Shown piece by piece: positions 8,034 through 9,840 of a stretch of DNA of 9,840 nucleotides (positions are counted from its first letter, which is position 1; each line of letters opens with the position of its first letter). Both the position numbers and the translations under genes were made by a program. This DNA is from Hyphomicrobiales bacterium (GTDB taxonomy: Bacteria > Pseudomonadota > Alphaproteobacteria > Rhizobiales > Beijerinckiaceae). Location of the stretch: the NCBI GenBank assembly GCA_027489835.1, contig JAIXZF010000333.1, forward strand, positions 1 to 9,840, read 5' to 3'. The notes beneath the pieces were generated by a model. The model made no database searches. It was not told where the DNA came from and saw only the letters and a list, made by a program, of their open reading frames with translations.

Positions 8034-8918
8034 TCAGCCCTTCAGCACTTCCACGAGTGTCTTGCCGAGACGAGCGGGCGAGGGCGACACCCTGATGCCA
8101 GCTGCTTCCATCGCCGCGATCTTGTCCTCGGCGCCGCCCTTGCCGCCGGAGATGATGGCGCCGGCATGGCCCATGCGGCGGCCGGGAGGCGCCGTGCGGC
8201 CGGCGATGAAGCCGACCATGGGCTTGCTTCGGCCGCGCTTCGCCTCGTCCTTGATGAACTGGGCGGCGTCTTCCTCGGCCGAGCCGCCGATCTCGCCGAT
8301 CATGATGATTGAGTGAGTATGGGGATCGGCGAGGAACATTTCCAGCATGTCGATGTATTCGGTTCCCTTGACCGGGTCGCCGCCGATGCCGACGGCTGTG
8401 GTCTGGCCGAGGCCCTCGCGCGTGGTCTGGAACACGGCTTCGTACGTCAGCGTGCCGGAGCGTGAGACGATGCCGACCGAGCCCGGCTTGAAGATGTTGG
8501 CCGGCATGATTCCGATCTTGCTTTCGCCGGCGGTGACCACGCCCGGGCAGTTCGGTCCGATCAGCCGGGTCTTCGAGCCTTCGAGGGCGCGCTTGACCTT
8601 GACCATGTCCATCACCGGGATGCCCTCAGTGATGCAGACCGCGAGCGGAACCTCCGCGTCGATCGCCTCGAGGATGGCGTCGGCCGCGCCCGGCGGCGGC
8701 ACGTAGATCACGGTCGCGGTCGCGCCCGTGGCGGCGACCGCCTCCTGCACCGTGTCGAAGACCGGCAGGCCCAGATGGGTCATGCCGCCCTTCCCCGGCG
8801 AGGTGCCGCCGACCATCTTCGTGCCGTAGGCCAGCGCCTGCTCGGAGTGGAAGGTGCCGTTCTTCCCGGTGAAGCCCTGGCAGATGACCTTGGTGTTCTT
8901 GTCGATGAGAATGGACAT
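8034..8918 (-). CDS. sucD: Succinyl-CoA synthetase (ADP/GDP-forming) alpha subunit
   Basis: Alpha subunit of succinate-CoA ligase. It binds CoA and carries the phosphohistidine used in making the nucleoside triphosphate from succinyl-CoA, together with SucC. The 294-residue length is normal. The N-terminal CoA-binding Rossmann domain shows GFTGKNGT (15-22) and GGTSPGKGG (37-45), followed by TEGIP (97-101) and GPNCPG (121-126). The active-site histidine is His251 in RRMGHAGAIISGG, and Glu209 in GEIGGSAEE is the usual histidine-stabilising residue. The ATG at 8918 has AAGGA 6 nt upstream; that site overlaps the sucC stop codon (GGCTGAAGGA), and the gap is 10 nt, so the two subunits are probably translationally coupled for equal output. 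Both sucC and sucD end with codons for Lys-Gly-stop in the same AAGGGCTGA string. Confidence 0.98.
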   Translation of the reverse strand: MSILIDKNTKVICQGFTGKNGTFHSEQALAYGTKMVGGTSPGKGGMTHLGLPVFDTVQEAVAATGATATVIYVPPPGAADAILEAIDAEVPLAVCITEGIPVMDMVKVKRALEGSKTRLIGPNCPGVVTAGESKIGIMPANIFKPGSVGIVSRSGTLTYEAVFQTTREGLGQTTAVGIGGDPVKGTEYIDMLEMFLADPHTHSIIMIGEIGGSAEEDAAQFIKDEAKRGRSKPMVGFIAGRTAPPGRRMGHAGAIISGGKGGAEDKIAAMEAAGIRVSPSPARLGKTLVEVLKG

Positions 8919-8928
8919 CTGACTTCCT

Positions 8929-9840
<912 letters not shown>

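Overview
The window is a single minus-strand gene cluster for the lower half of the TCA cycle from a GC-rich alphaproteobacterium. Gene content and order (sucC-sucD-sucA-sucB-lpdA, in the direction of transcription from high to low coordinates), the roughly 986-residue E1 subunit and the strong G/C third-position bias all suggest Hyphomicrobiales (Rhizobiales) or a close relative. Genus cannot be told from this sequence. The window cuts both ends: sucC lacks its start (right edge) and lpdA lacks its C-terminal part (left edge).

Layout in transcription order: sucC (partial, 9840-8929), sucD (8918-8034), a small cupin gene (8022-7681), sucA (7667-4707), sucB (4643-3411), a MAPEG-family membrane protein (3373-2981), an unrecognised four-helix membrane protein (2970-2527), an acyltransferase-3 family membrane protein (2460-1294) and lpdA (1229 to the edge). 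The gaps are 10, 11, 13, 63, 37, 10, 66 and 64 nt. I see no intrinsic terminator and no convincing promoter in them, so one long transcript is the simplest reading. No stretch over 300 bases lacks a gene, and I found no RNA genes, mobile elements or CRISPR.

How the genes work together: SucA (E1o), SucB (E2o) and LpdA (E3) form the 2-oxoglutarate dehydrogenase complex, which makes succinyl-CoA. SucCD then converts succinyl-CoA to succinate with formation of a nucleoside triphosphate.

Four accessory genes are interleaved with this core: the cupin between sucD and sucA, and three membrane-protein genes between sucB and lpdA. Hand counts show that the cupin, MAPEG and four-helix genes use A/T-ending codons three to four times as often as sucB. 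This suggests lower expression or later insertion. A perfect 8-bp inverted repeat fills most of the gap between sucB and the MAPEG gene and could set translation of the accessory block. I found no defence system, toxin system or other clearly new machinery; the interest lies in these accessory genes and junctions.
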